A stretch of 53,023 bases of DNA from Rhodococcus sp. AW25M09 (GCF_000333955.1 NZ_CAPS01000145.1:1-53023); one strand, 5' to 3'; positions 8,266 to 16,991 are shown, counted from the stretch's first letter. Numbers and translations: made by a program. Notes: generated from the letters alone by a model not told the origin.

Positions 8266-9200
8266 GCGAGGTGGCGCTCGAACTGGCGGCGTCGCTCCGT
8301 GGGACCGAGGTACGGAGTGCGCGTGAGCACCGATGAGGTCATCGCTTCCTCTCCGCTGTCGACGGCGGTCACTGCTGCGGCAGTGAGCAGCGTTGTCAGT
8401 TCACCGATGGTGCCCTCGGAGCGAGTAAGGAGGTAGTCGGTCATCTCCGGTGATGTCAGGTGCGAGGGTTTACGGAGGGGGAAGCTCGTGGTGAAGCTGG
8501 CCAGCAGTGATCTGGTGTCGGCAGTGTTGGTCCAGACCGGCAAAGTCATGGGATGGAATCGGTTCTCCAACTGGGGATCGGTCCGGATGGCGAGGTAGGC
8601 GTCGCGGGTTCCGACAGCGACAAGAGGAATGCGTAGTTCGTTGCCCAGGAACCGCAGCACGTTCAAGAATTCGCGGCGGACGTTGTCGCGGCCAGCGAGA
8701 ACATTGTGGAGCTCGTCGATGATCAACATCCGTACGCCGGTGGCGCGGAGCAGCATCAATGCTTGCTGTTCGAGTTCGTGGACCCGATTGCGTGGTCGGG
8801 TCGGTGTTCCCAACGCTGTGAGCAGTGCGAGGTAGAACCGGCCGGGTGACGGGTCCGGGGGCATCTGCACGCACAACACCGGTAGCTGCTCGCGGTCGGA
8901 CAAGCTGATCGGCGGATGAGTACGCCGGAACTTTACGATGATCATCGACTTGCCGTTGTTCGTCGGACCGAGCAACAGTAAGTTCGGCATACGCTGTCGG
9001 TCCGGCCACGACAACAACGTCTCCAGATGGTCGATGACCGTACGGGCCTGCGGATACCCAATCCACCTCTCCGACCGGATCAACCGGATCCGGTCCGCGT
9101 CGTCGAGTGCGGCGAGCGGACGAACCGACTCCCGCAGGTGCCCCAAATCCTCACCGGACGACTCGGTGGCTTCGTCGCTGCTTCCTGTCGATGCGGTCAT
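8262..9200 (-). CDS. tniB: TniB-type AAA+ ATPase
   Basis: A 312-residue AAA+ ATPase of the TniB/TnsC/MuB group. Walker A is GPTNNGKS (residues 78-85), Walker B is MLIIDELHN near residue 150, and a sensor-like VAVGTRDA follows. These proteins load on target DNA with ATP and pass it to the transposase. The ATG at 9200 lies 4 bases after the tniA stop, with GAGG available inside the tniA tail. Longer upstream in-frame sequence is inside tniA and arginine-rich, so it is not used. The 3' end overlaps tniQ by 4 bp. Confidence 0.9.
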   Translation of the reverse strand: MTASTGSSDEATESSGEDLGHLRESVRPLAALDDADRIRLIRSERWIGYPQARTVIDHLETLLSWPDRQRMPNLLLLGPTNNGKSMIIVKFRRTHPPISLSDREQLPVLCVQMPPDPSPGRFYLALLTALGTPTRPRNRVHELEQQALMLLRATGVRMLIIDELHNVLAGRDNVRREFLNVLRFLGNELRIPLVAVGTRDAYLAIRTDPQLENRFHPMTLPVWTNTADTRSLLASFTTSFPLRKPSHLTSPEMTDYLLTRSEGTIGELTTLLTAAAVTAVDSGEEAMTSSVLTRTPYLGPTERRRQFERHLA

Positions 9201-9204
9201 CGGC

Positions 9205-10884
9205 TCACCATTCCTCGATATCGCTGAAGACCGGCGTTGCGGTGCCGCCGTCCGCTCGAGGCTCCACCGGCGGGTGGATCGCCGGGATCGGCGCAGACGC
9301 GGCGCCGGTGAGATGCATGCGGCGGGCACGGTTGCGCCGGGCTTTGCGGGTGGCTTTCTGCGAGCGGTCGGTGACCTCGCGCATCTGCTCGATCATCGAA
9401 AACAGTGCGCCCTCATCGACGTTCGACCGACCTTGTTCGCGGAGACGGGTGATAGCAGCTCTGTGCTCCCACAGTGTCACCGCGGGATGTGACATCGTCC
9501 GGTACGGCACCTCGACATAGCCGGCACCGTCTGGTTCGAGGACCCAGATTCTGCTCAAATCGCGTGGGTCACGTCGTATCACGAACCGCCCCAGATCCTC
9601 TCGCCGCGCAACCCACGGTTTGAGCGCGTTCGAGAAGTAGTGCACGTGATCGAGGACGAAGCCCGTGCGCGTCAGACGTCGCCGGATGACGGGAAGAAAG
9701 TCCACCAGGAACGCGGTTTCGCCGAGCACCACACGAGGGGCATGACCAACTGCGGCGACCCCGCCGGCCCACACCGCGGCCGGAGTGTTCCCGATCCCTG
9801 CGTGAACGCTCGCGTGATACGAGGCTATGGCCAGGACCAGCCAGCGTTCCAACTCACGCAATGTCAACGCCGCATGCTTGTCCGAGTCGTAACTTCCTCG
9901 GTCCGCTGGGTTCGAGAAGGTGGTCCCAGGCAGCTCGTGCACCGCCGTCATCGCCGTTCCGATGATGCGTTCGACGATCCCGCCGTAGTGCGGTCGGCCC
10001 GGAGGACGGTATTCGAGTGTGATGGCGTGCTGGGCGCATCCGCGGCGCAGCGCTTCGCTTTTGAACTCGGAGGCGTTGTCGAGATACAACTGTTTCGGTT
10101 TCCCTGCCATCGGCCACTGCACCTGTTCCGCGAGCTCGCATGCCTCCAGCCATGTCTGCTTCTCGCAGCACACGCGGCCCAGGCACAACCCGACCGATAT
10201 CGACGACGGCGGCTCCAAAGTGACGACGAACCCGAGTACGGAACGGCTGAGGACATCGATGGCGATCGTCAGGTAGGGGCGACCGATCGGTTGACGCTCG
10301 TACTCGTCGACGACCATCAGATCGACGACGGTGTGGTCGATCTGGACCTGATCGAGAATCCCCGCAACTGTCGGTGGATCGTCGCCGGCGGACTGACGTG
10401 GGCGGGCGGCATCGGGTCCTCCGCGTGACCTGGCCACCGATGCCGGATGGAGCGCGGCGATTCGTGCGGTGACGGTGTTTCTGGCCGGCACTGGCAGACC
10501 CGCGCGGTGACACGCCAACGCGATACGTCGATGCAGCGCAGCGACACTCAGCTTCTGGCGGTGAAGAAAATATCGGGTGAGATGATCGCCGATCACCTCT
10601 TCGACCTCAGCCGCTACTCGGCTGCGGCCACGCCCACCCGGCGAGACCTTCGTCAGAAGATCGGTGACCGTACCTGTCCCGTCCCTGAGTTTGCCAAGCA
10701 ACGCATAGACCCGACGGCGCGACAACCCCAGTCGTTCGGCCGCATCGTCGACCGCTTCCGAACGCACCGGATGCATCTCCAGCAAGGGAGCCAGGACAGC
10801 GAAACGGGCCTCGGCCTGGGACCACCGCTCCCCCGACGCTGTCAGCACACCGGTCTCCACGACGTCGAGCTTGTCGGGGTCCAT
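9205..10884 (-). CDS. tniA: TniA-type DDE transposase
   Basis: A 559-residue transposase of the TniA/TnsB/Mu A (rve) family. N-terminal helix-turn-helix domains cover about residues 20-150 (AAERLGLSRRRVYALLGKL). The catalytic triad is Asp183 (VQIDHT), Asp269 (LYLDNASEF) and Glu305 (GGIVERIIG); the 35-residue D-to-E gap is canonical. A Mu-type C-terminal beta-barrel follows. It should cut and join the transposon ends, which lie just upstream at 10923-11015. The ATG at 10884 follows GGGAGG by 6 bases, which is better than the GTG at 10902. It is the first gene of the tni operon. Confidence 0.92.
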   Translation of the reverse strand: MDPDKLDVVETGVLTASGERWSQAEARFAVLAPLLEMHPVRSEAVDDAAERLGLSRRRVYALLGKLRDGTGTVTDLLTKVSPGGRGRSRVAAEVEEVIGDHLTRYFLHRQKLSVAALHRRIALACHRAGLPVPARNTVTARIAALHPASVARSRGGPDAARPRQSAGDDPPTVAGILDQVQIDHTVVDLMVVDEYERQPIGRPYLTIAIDVLSRSVLGFVVTLEPPSSISVGLCLGRVCCEKQTWLEACELAEQVQWPMAGKPKQLYLDNASEFKSEALRRGCAQHAITLEYRPPGRPHYGGIVERIIGTAMTAVHELPGTTFSNPADRGSYDSDKHAALTLRELERWLVLAIASYHASVHAGIGNTPAAVWAGGVAAVGHAPRVVLGETAFLVDFLPVIRRRLTRTGFVLDHVHYFSNALKPWVARREDLGRFVIRRDPRDLSRIWVLEPDGAGYVEVPYRTMSHPAVTLWEHRAAITRLREQGRSNVDEGALFSMIEQMREVTDRSQKATRKARRNRARRMHLTGAASAPIPAIHPPVEPRADGGTATPVFSDIEEW

Positions 10885-10922
10885 CTCAAGCCTCCCTGTC
10901 ACCGAGAGCCGAACGTGCGACC

Positions 10923-11015
10923 GTGCACCGCACTTCTGACATCAGAATGTCAGAAGACACGTGCACTCACCCTCGAAACGCCTGCAAAGAGTGCAGCCGT
11001 CTTCTGAAGTTGACA
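10923..11015. repeat. Transposon terminus with three TniA-binding repeats
   Basis: Three copies of TCAGAAG-N5-TGCAC are present. Copy 1, the terminal one, reads inward from 11015 to 10991 on the minus strand: TGTCAACT then TCAGAAGACGGCTGCAC (the T is shared). Copy 2 is on the plus strand at 10950-10966 (TCAGAAGACACGTGCAC). Copy 3 is on the minus strand at 10939-10923 (TCAGAAGTGCGGTGCAC). From memory the terminal copy matches the 25-bp inverted repeat of Tn402/Tn5053, which also starts TGTC and contains TCAGAAGACGGCTGCAC. Copies 2 and 3 together form a hairpin, CTTCTGACAT/ATGTCAGAAG. The tniA promoter should overlap this area, as in that family. Confidence 0.8.
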
Positions 11016-11186
11016 CTCACCCAACTCCGAAACACTGGTCTGCGGCGGTTGTCGACGCGAGCGTTCGATCTTCCCGAGGAATCGCAGATGTTGTTGATCT
11101 CGATGGCCGAAAAGCTCCGCGCCAGTGAAGGACTACCGGCGGTACCGCCCGACTGCACTCCCTCGAGCAACGTCCTTGACACCTGA
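11016..11186 (+). pseudogene. Possible 3' gene remnant abutting the transposon
   Basis: Directly outside the transposon terminus an open frame of 56 codons runs to a TGA at 11184-11186. Its residues have normal protein character (STRAFDLPEESQMLLISMAE), yet it has no start codon of its own outside the transposon. This is what the C-terminal part of a gene cut by the insertion would look like. No family was recognised, and the opposite fragment was not found. Confidence 0.33.
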
Positions 11187-11254
11187 GCCGATACCCGGAG
11201 GTCCTCACCTATCTGTCGCTGCCACGCCGTCCACAACGTCCCTGCTCATTCGGT

Positions 11255-11827
11255 CTAGTCCCATCCCAGAGTTGCCATCATCGACTCTCGGCCACTACTG
11301 CGGTCGAACGCAGCGAAACACTCCGCAACGGCCTGCGCGCGCTCCATCGCCGACGGGAACTCCGGAAGCGCAACATTCCACAGTTCGCAGCACACTTCCA
11401 GGCGAGGGATGTTGGTTGCCGAGATTCCGTGGGCACCAGCGGTCAACGCCGCGATGTCTGCAGGTAGGTGATGCCACCGCGCACGGACACCGTGCCGGTG
11501 CAGGAGCTTGCTCAGAAAGGCAGCGTGGATCTCCGGATCCGCACCACCGAGAGTGTTTCCTGCCAGTGCATCACCGAGCGCTGCGAGCTCGACGGCGATG
11601 GCGGGCAGATCCTGTTGTGCCTTTTCCTCCAACCGTCGACGGTGGTACCCACTGAGCTGAAGAAACGTCGGATCCGCCCGCTCGAGCTGTCGCGCCTCGA
11701 TCGGAAGCGCGAGATCCCATACGCGACCTGAGGCGACATCGATCGCTGCGAGCTCGAAAACATCGTGGGCCTCGAAAGAGGGGCCTGTGGTGTGGACATC
11801 GACGACGATCAGCTGGCGGCCCTTCAT
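11255..11827 (-). CDS. DnaQ-like (DEDD) 3'-5' exonuclease homologue
   Basis: A 190-residue protein with an RNase H-like exonuclease start, LIVVDVHTTG. The usual motif is DxETTG, and here the metal-binding glutamate is histidine. Further segments are GNTLGGADPEIHAAFLSKLL (exonuclease II-like) and HGISATNIPRLEVCCELWN. It may process nucleic acid 3' ends or be a catalytically altered relative. The ATG at 11827 has GGAG 8 bases upstream and overlaps the stop of a small upstream ORF as ATGA, so the two are likely co-translated. Confidence 0.65.
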   Translation of the reverse strand: MKGRQLIVVDVHTTGPSFEAHDVFELAAIDVASGRVWDLALPIEARQLERADPTFLQLSGYHRRRLEEKAQQDLPAIAVELAALGDALAGNTLGGADPEIHAAFLSKLLHRHGVRARWHHLPADIAALTAGAHGISATNIPRLEVCCELWNVALPEFPSAMERAQAVAECFAAFDRSSGRESMMATLGWD

Positions 11828-12021
11828 TCCCGTGGCTCCGAAGGCCACACCACATCGACCTGCGAAGTATTCACGCCAGACATCCCGACCTCGAATTCGG
11901 TCATCATCGCGCCGAACCTGTCCAGCACCCGACCTCCGGAGTCACTGCCACTGTCAATGTTCACGTTTTCTGACCCCCTCCGACTATGGGACTTCACCTC
12001 CGCCCAAGCCGAGGTGATCAT
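11824..12021 (-). CDS. Small hypothetical ORF coupled to the exonuclease gene
   Basis: A 65-residue protein (start ATG 12021; an in-frame start at 12078 would give 84). Its TGA overlaps the ATG of the exonuclease-like gene as ATGA, the main reason for calling it. It is rich in Ser and Gly (NVNIDSGSDSGGRVLDRFG) with no recognised domain. The ribosome site is weak. Confidence 0.42.
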   Translation of the reverse strand: MITSAWAEVKSHSRRGSENVNIDSGSDSGGRVLDRFGAMMTEFEVGMSGVNTSQVDVVWPSEPRE

Positions 12022-12125
12022 TGAATCGTCTCTACCGCTGCACATTAGCGTCGGGACCGGACACCACGAACAGTCCAAGTTTCCGAGCCGACTCCCGACT
12101 CGAACGCGTTAGTGCACGACAATCT

Positions 12126-12311
12126 TCACTTCGATCGATGACCGATTCGTTCGGGCTTAGGGACGTGCCCACGGAGATTACGGTCCAGCCGTGGCGCAGA
12201 AGGGTAGCGAGGATCGGCGAAACCCACCGACACGATCTCGATCAGCAACAGCAATCCCACCTGCAGCAGCCACCACGCGGCTTCAGCGACGAACCGCACG
12301 TAACGAATCAC
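12126..12311 (-). CDS. Possible small membrane protein
   Basis: A 61-residue ORF with one clear hydrophobic helix, AAWWLLQVGLLLLIEIVSVG, near residues 10-29, and a basic tail. The start is GTG at 12311 with only a weak upstream purine site. It lies alone between the nuclease-like gene and the exonuclease cassette. It could be spurious. Confidence 0.33.
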   Translation of the reverse strand: MIRYVRFVAEAAWWLLQVGLLLLIEIVSVGFADPRYPSAPRLDRNLRGHVPKPERIGHRSK

Positions 12312-12396
12312 CCGATCAGAATATGCGCCTGCACCGAATTCCAGAGTCGATGTCGTAGGTCTTCAGTTCGTAGTGTGTTCCTGCTATTGCCGGGCG

Positions 12397-13935
12397 TCAC
12401 CAGTCCGATGGCGACAACGGGATCTGATTCTCGAGGAAGTCGTACTGTTTCCACGCCTCGGCGAGGATCGGGTTGTGGACACTGGGCAGCGCGCCGAGCG
12501 CAACACCGAACGGATACGTACGGCGCTCGGGGTCGCGCAGTATCGCGAGCAGCACGTCGACGGCCTCGGCAGCCGGCTGACAGACCCAGTGCTCGAGCTC
12601 TCTCAGGGAGAGCACCATCGACGGGATGGTCGAGGCCCTTCCGTACTCATCGAAGGTGGAGTTGGCCAGGTAGAACGGTTCGCAGGTAACGGCGAGTCCG
12701 ACGATAGGGCGATCTGTCGGGAACTGGTCGAACGGCGGCGTTCGGGAGGTGATCAGATCCGCTGTCGTGTCGAGCTGCTCGCGGGCCTTGGACAGGTACT
12801 GCTCTGTATTGGCGGGAAGAGAAGCGTCTCCGGCTCGTGCACCGAGTTTCATCCGCGCGGATTTGACCTCGACCAAGATTACGGCTTTCGGTGTCACCCA
12901 GATGTAGTCGACGCTTTTCTTCTGGTTCTTGCCTTCGTTGTATGTGATCTCACCGTGAAGGTCGCTCTCGTCGGCGATAACTTTCAGTTGTCGTCCGACA
13001 TATGCCTCGGTCCGGGTGCCGAGGATGTCCGCGAATCGTTTCCCCCAGGTGCTGATTCCGCGGTAGTAGAGATTGCTGGGATACAAGGCGCGGTCGACCA
13101 ACATCACCTGTGGTGCCCAGATCCCGTACTCGCCCAGATCGACGAGCGGAAGGGCGGACAGCGGGTTGAAACCGTAGCGCCGCCGCGCTGGTTCGAGCGA
13201 GGGGGCAGCGTCGTTCGCGCTTTTGGCCTGGGAGACTGTGGCGGTGAGAACCTGAGCGAGCGTTTCGATTTGCTCGCGTGGCGCGACGGTGTCGAATATT
13301 TCCTGCATGTAGTCCAGGTCCATGATCGACGGGTCGAACCTGCCGCCATTCTTGGTCACCCACACACGTAAGACCAACGCTGCCCGCACAGCCTCGTTCA
13401 GTTGCATTCCGAACACCTCGGTCCAGTCGAGCTCCGGGCCCAGAGTCGGATCTTCGAACAGCGCGTAGATACGTGACAGTTCCTCGAACTCGGATTCCTG
13501 GTACGGGAACTGTTCGTAAATTATGGGCGTCAAGATCGTGGCCGCACCCTCGATCCTGTCGTGAGAACCATTTAATTCCAACAGAAGCCGAGCCACAGCG
13601 CCCTGGTCCACCTCCCTGTGACGGTGCTCGTTTCCGTACAAGATCGACTCACGCGCGATCGCGGCCACTCCCCAAGGCGGGCACAAACGCACGTCGCCCG
13701 ACCACTCACCTTCTCCGTAACGCTCCGCCGAGAACCGCGCCAGGACCGGAATCAAACTCGACGGCCGATACCGCCGAACCATCTGCTTGAACTCCCGATA
13801 GGAGGGGGACGGAGCGCGCCGCCAATCCAGAATCATCCACCCATCCAACAGCTTCGATTCCACCACCGGCCCCATTTCCAGCTTTCTCGCCCCGACCTGG
13901 GCTTCACCGTCGCCAACGAATAGAGCGCTGCCCAT
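12397..13935 (-). CDS. Large protein with PD-(D/E)XK nuclease-like domain
   Basis: A 512-residue protein of unknown family. The last third holds a restriction-endonuclease-like signature. A helix with Glu in RTEAYVGRQL is followed by SVDYIWV (Asp343) and then VILVEVKSARMK with Glu356 and Lys358, the D...ExK core. The N-terminal ~320 residues are unassigned, mostly helical, with no membrane segment. The ATG at 13935 follows GGGAG with 7 bases between. It is divergent from lsr2 with a 127-bp shared region. A single nuclease gene beside lsr2 could serve defence or DNA repair, but no methylase or helicase partner is present. Confidence 0.6.
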   Translation of the reverse strand: MGSALFVGDGEAQVGARKLEMGPVVESKLLDGWMILDWRRAPSPSYREFKQMVRRYRPSSLIPVLARFSAERYGEGEWSGDVRLCPPWGVAAIARESILYGNEHRHREVDQGAVARLLLELNGSHDRIEGAATILTPIIYEQFPYQESEFEELSRIYALFEDPTLGPELDWTEVFGMQLNEAVRAALVLRVWVTKNGGRFDPSIMDLDYMQEIFDTVAPREQIETLAQVLTATVSQAKSANDAAPSLEPARRRYGFNPLSALPLVDLGEYGIWAPQVMLVDRALYPSNLYYRGISTWGKRFADILGTRTEAYVGRQLKVIADESDLHGEITYNEGKNQKKSVDYIWVTPKAVILVEVKSARMKLGARAGDASLPANTEQYLSKAREQLDTTADLITSRTPPFDQFPTDRPIVGLAVTCEPFYLANSTFDEYGRASTIPSMVLSLRELEHWVCQPAAEAVDVLLAILRDPERRTYPFGVALGALPSVHNPILAEAWKQYDFLENQIPLSPSDW

Positions 13936-14062
13936 AACTGCACTCCCTCGATCCTGCATCCGAACCACTCGCGCGGGCGCGCCACAGTTATCGCAACCAA
14001 CTAGAGCCGTTATACGCTCACTCACTGTCTTCGCTAGATTTCTACGAGAGGGTTTCTTCACT

Positions 14063-14434
14063 ATGGCCAAACACGTATCCGTCCAGCTGGTCGACGACAT
14101 CGATGGATCTGTCATCGACGAGAATGGAGGCGAGACAATCGAATTCTCTGTCAGCGGTGTCGACTACGTAATTGACCTGAAAACCAAGAACGCCAACGAG
14201 TTTCACCGAAAGTTGGACTATTACATCGACCATGGCACTCGCGTAGGCGGACGTAAGCGCAAGCCCTCCCCCACGGCCACTACGGATCCGGCCACCTCTG
14301 GCGGCTCACCTGCCAAGCGTGATGCTGCGCAAACCCGAGCGATCCGCAAGTGGGCGATCGACAAGGGCTACAAGGTCAGTCAGCGCGGCCGTATACCCGC
14401 CGACGTCGAAGAGGCGTACAACGCCGCGCACTAA
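14063..14434 (+). CDS. lsr2: Lsr2 nucleoid-associated protein
   Basis: A 123-residue Lsr2, the actinobacterial H-NS analogue that silences AT-rich horizontally acquired DNA. The N-terminal dimerisation domain (MAKHVSVQLVDDIDG; ETIEFSVSGVDYVIDL) is followed by a linker and the C-terminal DNA-binding domain. That domain carries the AT-hook-like RGR (SQRGRIPADVEEAYNAA). All usual parts are present at normal length. A plasmid-borne copy may let the element silence its own cargo. A hairpin follows the gene at 14451-14475. Confidence 0.96.
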   Translation: MAKHVSVQLVDDIDGSVIDENGGETIEFSVSGVDYVIDLKTKNANEFHRKLDYYIDHGTRVGGRKRKPSPTATTDPATSGGSPAKRDAAQTRAIRKWAIDKGYKVSQRGRIPADVEEAYNAAH

Positions 14435-14450
14435 CGGCCAAGGACATGTT

Positions 14451-14475
14451 GTCAGGCCTAAGTTGTCGGCCTGAC
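14451..14475 (+). terminator. Hairpin after lsr2
   Basis: Arms GTCAGGCC (14451-14458) and GGCCTGAC (14468-14475) with a 9-base loop begin 16 bases after the lsr2 stop. A T-rich run (GTCTTTTTG) comes about 20 bases later. This fits a weak intrinsic terminator between convergent genes. Confidence 0.5.
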
Positions 14476-14662
14476 CAGGTGGTATTTCGCGTCTTTTTGC
14501 GAGCACACCGCGGGCAAGGTCTCCGCTGGATTCGTACAACCACCCGCCCTCGAGGCCCCTACGATTTCGTTGCATCACGAGTCGTGGTCCGTGCCGCACT
14601 CGACAGCGAGTCTGCAGTCGTCGCAGGTGATGCTCCCCGCCATGGACATGGGGTTCCTGGAT

Positions 14663-15463
14663 TCATTTCTCGAACGCTGCAACTCGATTCGCTGCTATTG
14701 CTTCGCGCAGCAGCATCTCCGAAACGGCGATCGCATCGTTGTACGTACCGCACTCGCCTGTCTTCAATCTGATGGTCGGCGCGCAAATTCGAGGCAGCGA
14801 ACAGAGAAGGGCAGGCCGCATCGCTCGGCCTTCATCGTTCGGCACCTCTCGATCGGAGACCACGCGGTTTCGCCGGAACGCAACGGCCGGCGACCACAGC
14901 CCCCGGTCCGCTATCGCAGCTGCTGCAGCGAGGCCGGGGTTGACCATCACGGTTCCGCTGTACGCCGACGGTATGGCCATCAGGGTGTCCGACGAGATCC
15001 CCAGTTGCAGACCGCGAGCTGTACCCGACAGCGAGGCCACAGTCTCTGGCCCGCTCATCGCCGAAACCCAGACCCGAGCACTGTCGGTGTAGATCGCGTA
15101 GCTCGTTGCACTGTCTGCATCGTGCTCGAGCCGCACTACCGATGCGCTCCGAACGACCTCGGCCGCAGGCTCGACCACCCGGGAGATCGATTCGGATGTG
15201 CGCGCGATCGGTTCCGCAATCAGCGGGTGCAGAAGCGACACCCACTCCGCTGCTGACTGGCGTGACGGTCCCAACGCAAAGACCGCGTCGGGCGTGTGGG
15301 CGACCCACACTGTGACCAGACCTGAAGGGCTCACACATATCTCTCGGACTCCGACACCAGCTCCCCATGACAACGTGAGCTGGCCCGGCTCGTCGAAGAC
15401 ATCGGGCTCCGGATACCCGGCAGCGATCAATGCCTCTCGGATCTCCGCACCACCGCTGTTCAT
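14663..15463 (-). CDS. Hypothetical protein coupled to a TetR regulator
   Basis: A 266-residue soluble protein with no recognised family. The N-terminal part (AGYPEPDVFDEPGQLTLSWG) and the middle (ISRVVEPAAEVVRSASVVRL; ISSDTLMAIPSAYSGTVMV) look like a folded alpha/beta protein. The tail is helical with a cysteine pair. There is no signal peptide or membrane helix. Its ATG overlaps the stop of the upstream TetR gene as ATGA, so the two are made together and may act together. Some family resemblance to YbjN/ESX-secretion-associated chaperone-like folds was considered but cannot be supported. Confidence 0.6.
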   Translation of the reverse strand: MNSGGAEIREALIAAGYPEPDVFDEPGQLTLSWGAGVGVREICVSPSGLVTVWVAHTPDAVFALGPSRQSAAEWVSLLHPLIAEPIARTSESISRVVEPAAEVVRSASVVRLEHDADSATSYAIYTDSARVWVSAMSGPETVASLSGTARGLQLGISSDTLMAIPSAYSGTVMVNPGLAAAAAIADRGLWSPAVAFRRNRVVSDREVPNDEGRAMRPALLCSLPRICAPTIRLKTGECGTYNDAIAVSEMLLREAIAANRVAAFEK

Positions 15464-16089
15464 GCCGTTACTGCACCGCCGGCGAGCACGGGGCCTGTCA
15501 ACCGTAGGACGGTGTCGAGATCACCGCCGTTGCCGAAACTTCCCGGACCGGCGGTGGTTGTCACGCCACACACGATGGCCATGACAGCCTCGGCAGCGTC
15601 GACCGATGCCGGCGACGGCACGCTGCCGTCGCCGGCCAGCAACGCCAGGACCGCGGCCTTGAGAGGGTCGTAGGTCGCGGCTCGTGCCGCGGCCTCGTAG
15701 TGGAGATCGGTCCACAACACCGCTGTTGCCCGCAAAGACCAGTACCGCCTCGCATGGGTGAAGTAGTCGCCGAGCAAGCCCTGAACATCGGCCACTGTGT
15801 GTCCCGCGGACGTGCGGGGAGTGCGAAGGAAATCGCATCGTCGAGCAGCCTCATCGATCACTGCATGAACAACAGCGTCCTTCGATGGGAAATGGAAGTA
15901 CATGCTTCCTTTGGTCACCCCTGCAGCCTGTATCAGATCGTTCACCGTGACCCCGCTGCCCTCACATGCAATAGTTCGAGCCGCACCTGTGATCAGCGCG
16001 GCGCGGGTCCGTTGCGCGCGTTTCTGCGGCTGGCGGGCGCGATGCTCGACATTCTCCTGCTCCGAAGCCTTCTGGTCGACAACCGTCAT
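15460..16089 (-). CDS. TetR-family transcriptional regulator
   Basis: A 209-residue TetR regulator. The N-terminal HTH lies at about residues 25-70 and reads TVNDLIQAAGVTKGSMYFHF, with the conserved YFHFPSK helix end. This sequence style is close to gamma-butyrolactone receptors of the ArpA/ScbR type, although the ligand cannot be inferred. The C-terminal helices form the ligand and dimer domain. The ATG at 16089 has GGAG about 10 bases upstream. It probably controls its own two-gene operon. Confidence 0.88.
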   Translation of the reverse strand: MTVVDQKASEQENVEHRARQPQKRAQRTRAALITGAARTIACEGSGVTVNDLIQAAGVTKGSMYFHFPSKDAVVHAVIDEAARRCDFLRTPRTSAGHTVADVQGLLGDYFTHARRYWSLRATAVLWTDLHYEAAARAATYDPLKAAVLALLAGDGSVPSPASVDAAEAVMAIVCGVTTTAGPGSFGNGGDLDTVLRLTGPVLAGGAVTA

Positions 16090-16393
16090 GTCACACTTTC
16101 TCCGCTCCGTAGCCGCATGGGACTGCTTTGCACTCCGATCGCACCGCGCGGATTCGGACATTCCATTGATCGCAGATTGACTACGGCCCTGACTGGGAAT
16201 TCGCCATTCTACAAAGTTTGATCAGCTACATCAGGCCATGATTATGCCTGCGGAGGTGGACACTTCGAGCAGCGACAAAATTCACGAAACAGGAACGACA
16301 ACTCACGCAATAGGTGCGGTCGGCAAAATGACCGATTCACCTCTCACGTTGCATCGAGCGACCCTCTGTTCTGGACCCGAATACTCTGACGAA

Positions 16394-16915
16394 ATGGATA
16401 TCAGCGGTGTGGCCTCGATCATCGGAGCTCTCGGTATCGGATCCTTTGCAGGCCAGTACCTGATCGGCAGTCAGCAACGCCGTCAACTGCGCAGCGATGT
16501 TCTCCGGTACTTGGCGATCACCGAGCGCACCCGGTGGGCAGGGGCGTCGTCCTCCGATTCATCGTTTCAGCAGTTCAAGGACAGTATCCGCGAGCTCGAG
16601 ACGGCCGCGATCATCGCACGGGTTCCGCGACGACCACTGCGTCTGTACATCCAACTGGCCACTGCGGCGCGCCTGATGAGCGACGACGACGTAGAGCAGA
16701 AAGACGGCCAGGAAGAGGCAGGTGGAATCAACACCGTCTTAGGTCGATCCGTGCGCTTGTCAGCAGCACAGCTCAGTCGCCTGATGTGGTCACCGTGGCT
16801 CGCCAGAGCTGGCATGAAGCGACGAGCAAGCGCGATCGAACGAGAAGTTCAAGGCCTCGATGAGGAGGTCGTCTCTGCGGTGGATAAGGCCAAGCAGTTT
16901 CACACCTACTACTGA
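16394..16915 (+). CDS. Hypothetical protein with one N-terminal membrane helix
   Basis: About 173 residues from the ATG at 16394 (in-frame ATGs at 16328 and 16238 would lengthen it). A hydrophobic stretch, VASIIGALGIGSFAGQYLIG, at residues 4-23 is a membrane anchor. The remaining cytoplasmic part is helical with charged pairs (FKDSIRELETAAIIARVPRR) and ends in a coiled-coil-like AIEREVQGLDEEVVSAVDKA. No family recognised. It converges on the ATPase pair. Confidence 0.55.
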   Translation: MDISGVASIIGALGIGSFAGQYLIGSQQRRQLRSDVLRYLAITERTRWAGASSSDSSFQQFKDSIRELETAAIIARVPRRPLRLYIQLATAARLMSDDDVEQKDGQEEAGGINTVLGRSVRLSAAQLSRLMWSPWLARAGMKRRASAIEREVQGLDEEVVSAVDKAKQFHTYY

Positions 16916-16991
16916 AGCTGCAAGGGGATTGGGAACCCGGATTGCAGTTCACGCTGAGTATTCGAGGCCCATCTCCGCCGCTGTTCGTGTC

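Larger units (their letters stand above)
4531..11015 (-). mobile_element. Tn5053/Tn402-like transposon module (left end not found)
   Basis: tniA, tniB, tniQ and two tyrosine recombinases are transcribed away from a terminus at 11015. Gene order equals that of Tn5053/Tn402, with tyrosine recombinases replacing the serine resolvase. The right boundary is set by the terminal repeat at 10991-11015. The left coordinate given is only the last gene of the module. The true inner-cargo end was not recognised and may be left of this window, which would make the ThiF/GGDEF/acyltransferase genes cargo. The bases CTCAC (11016-11020) are the expected copy of a 5-bp target duplication. Confidence 0.75.
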
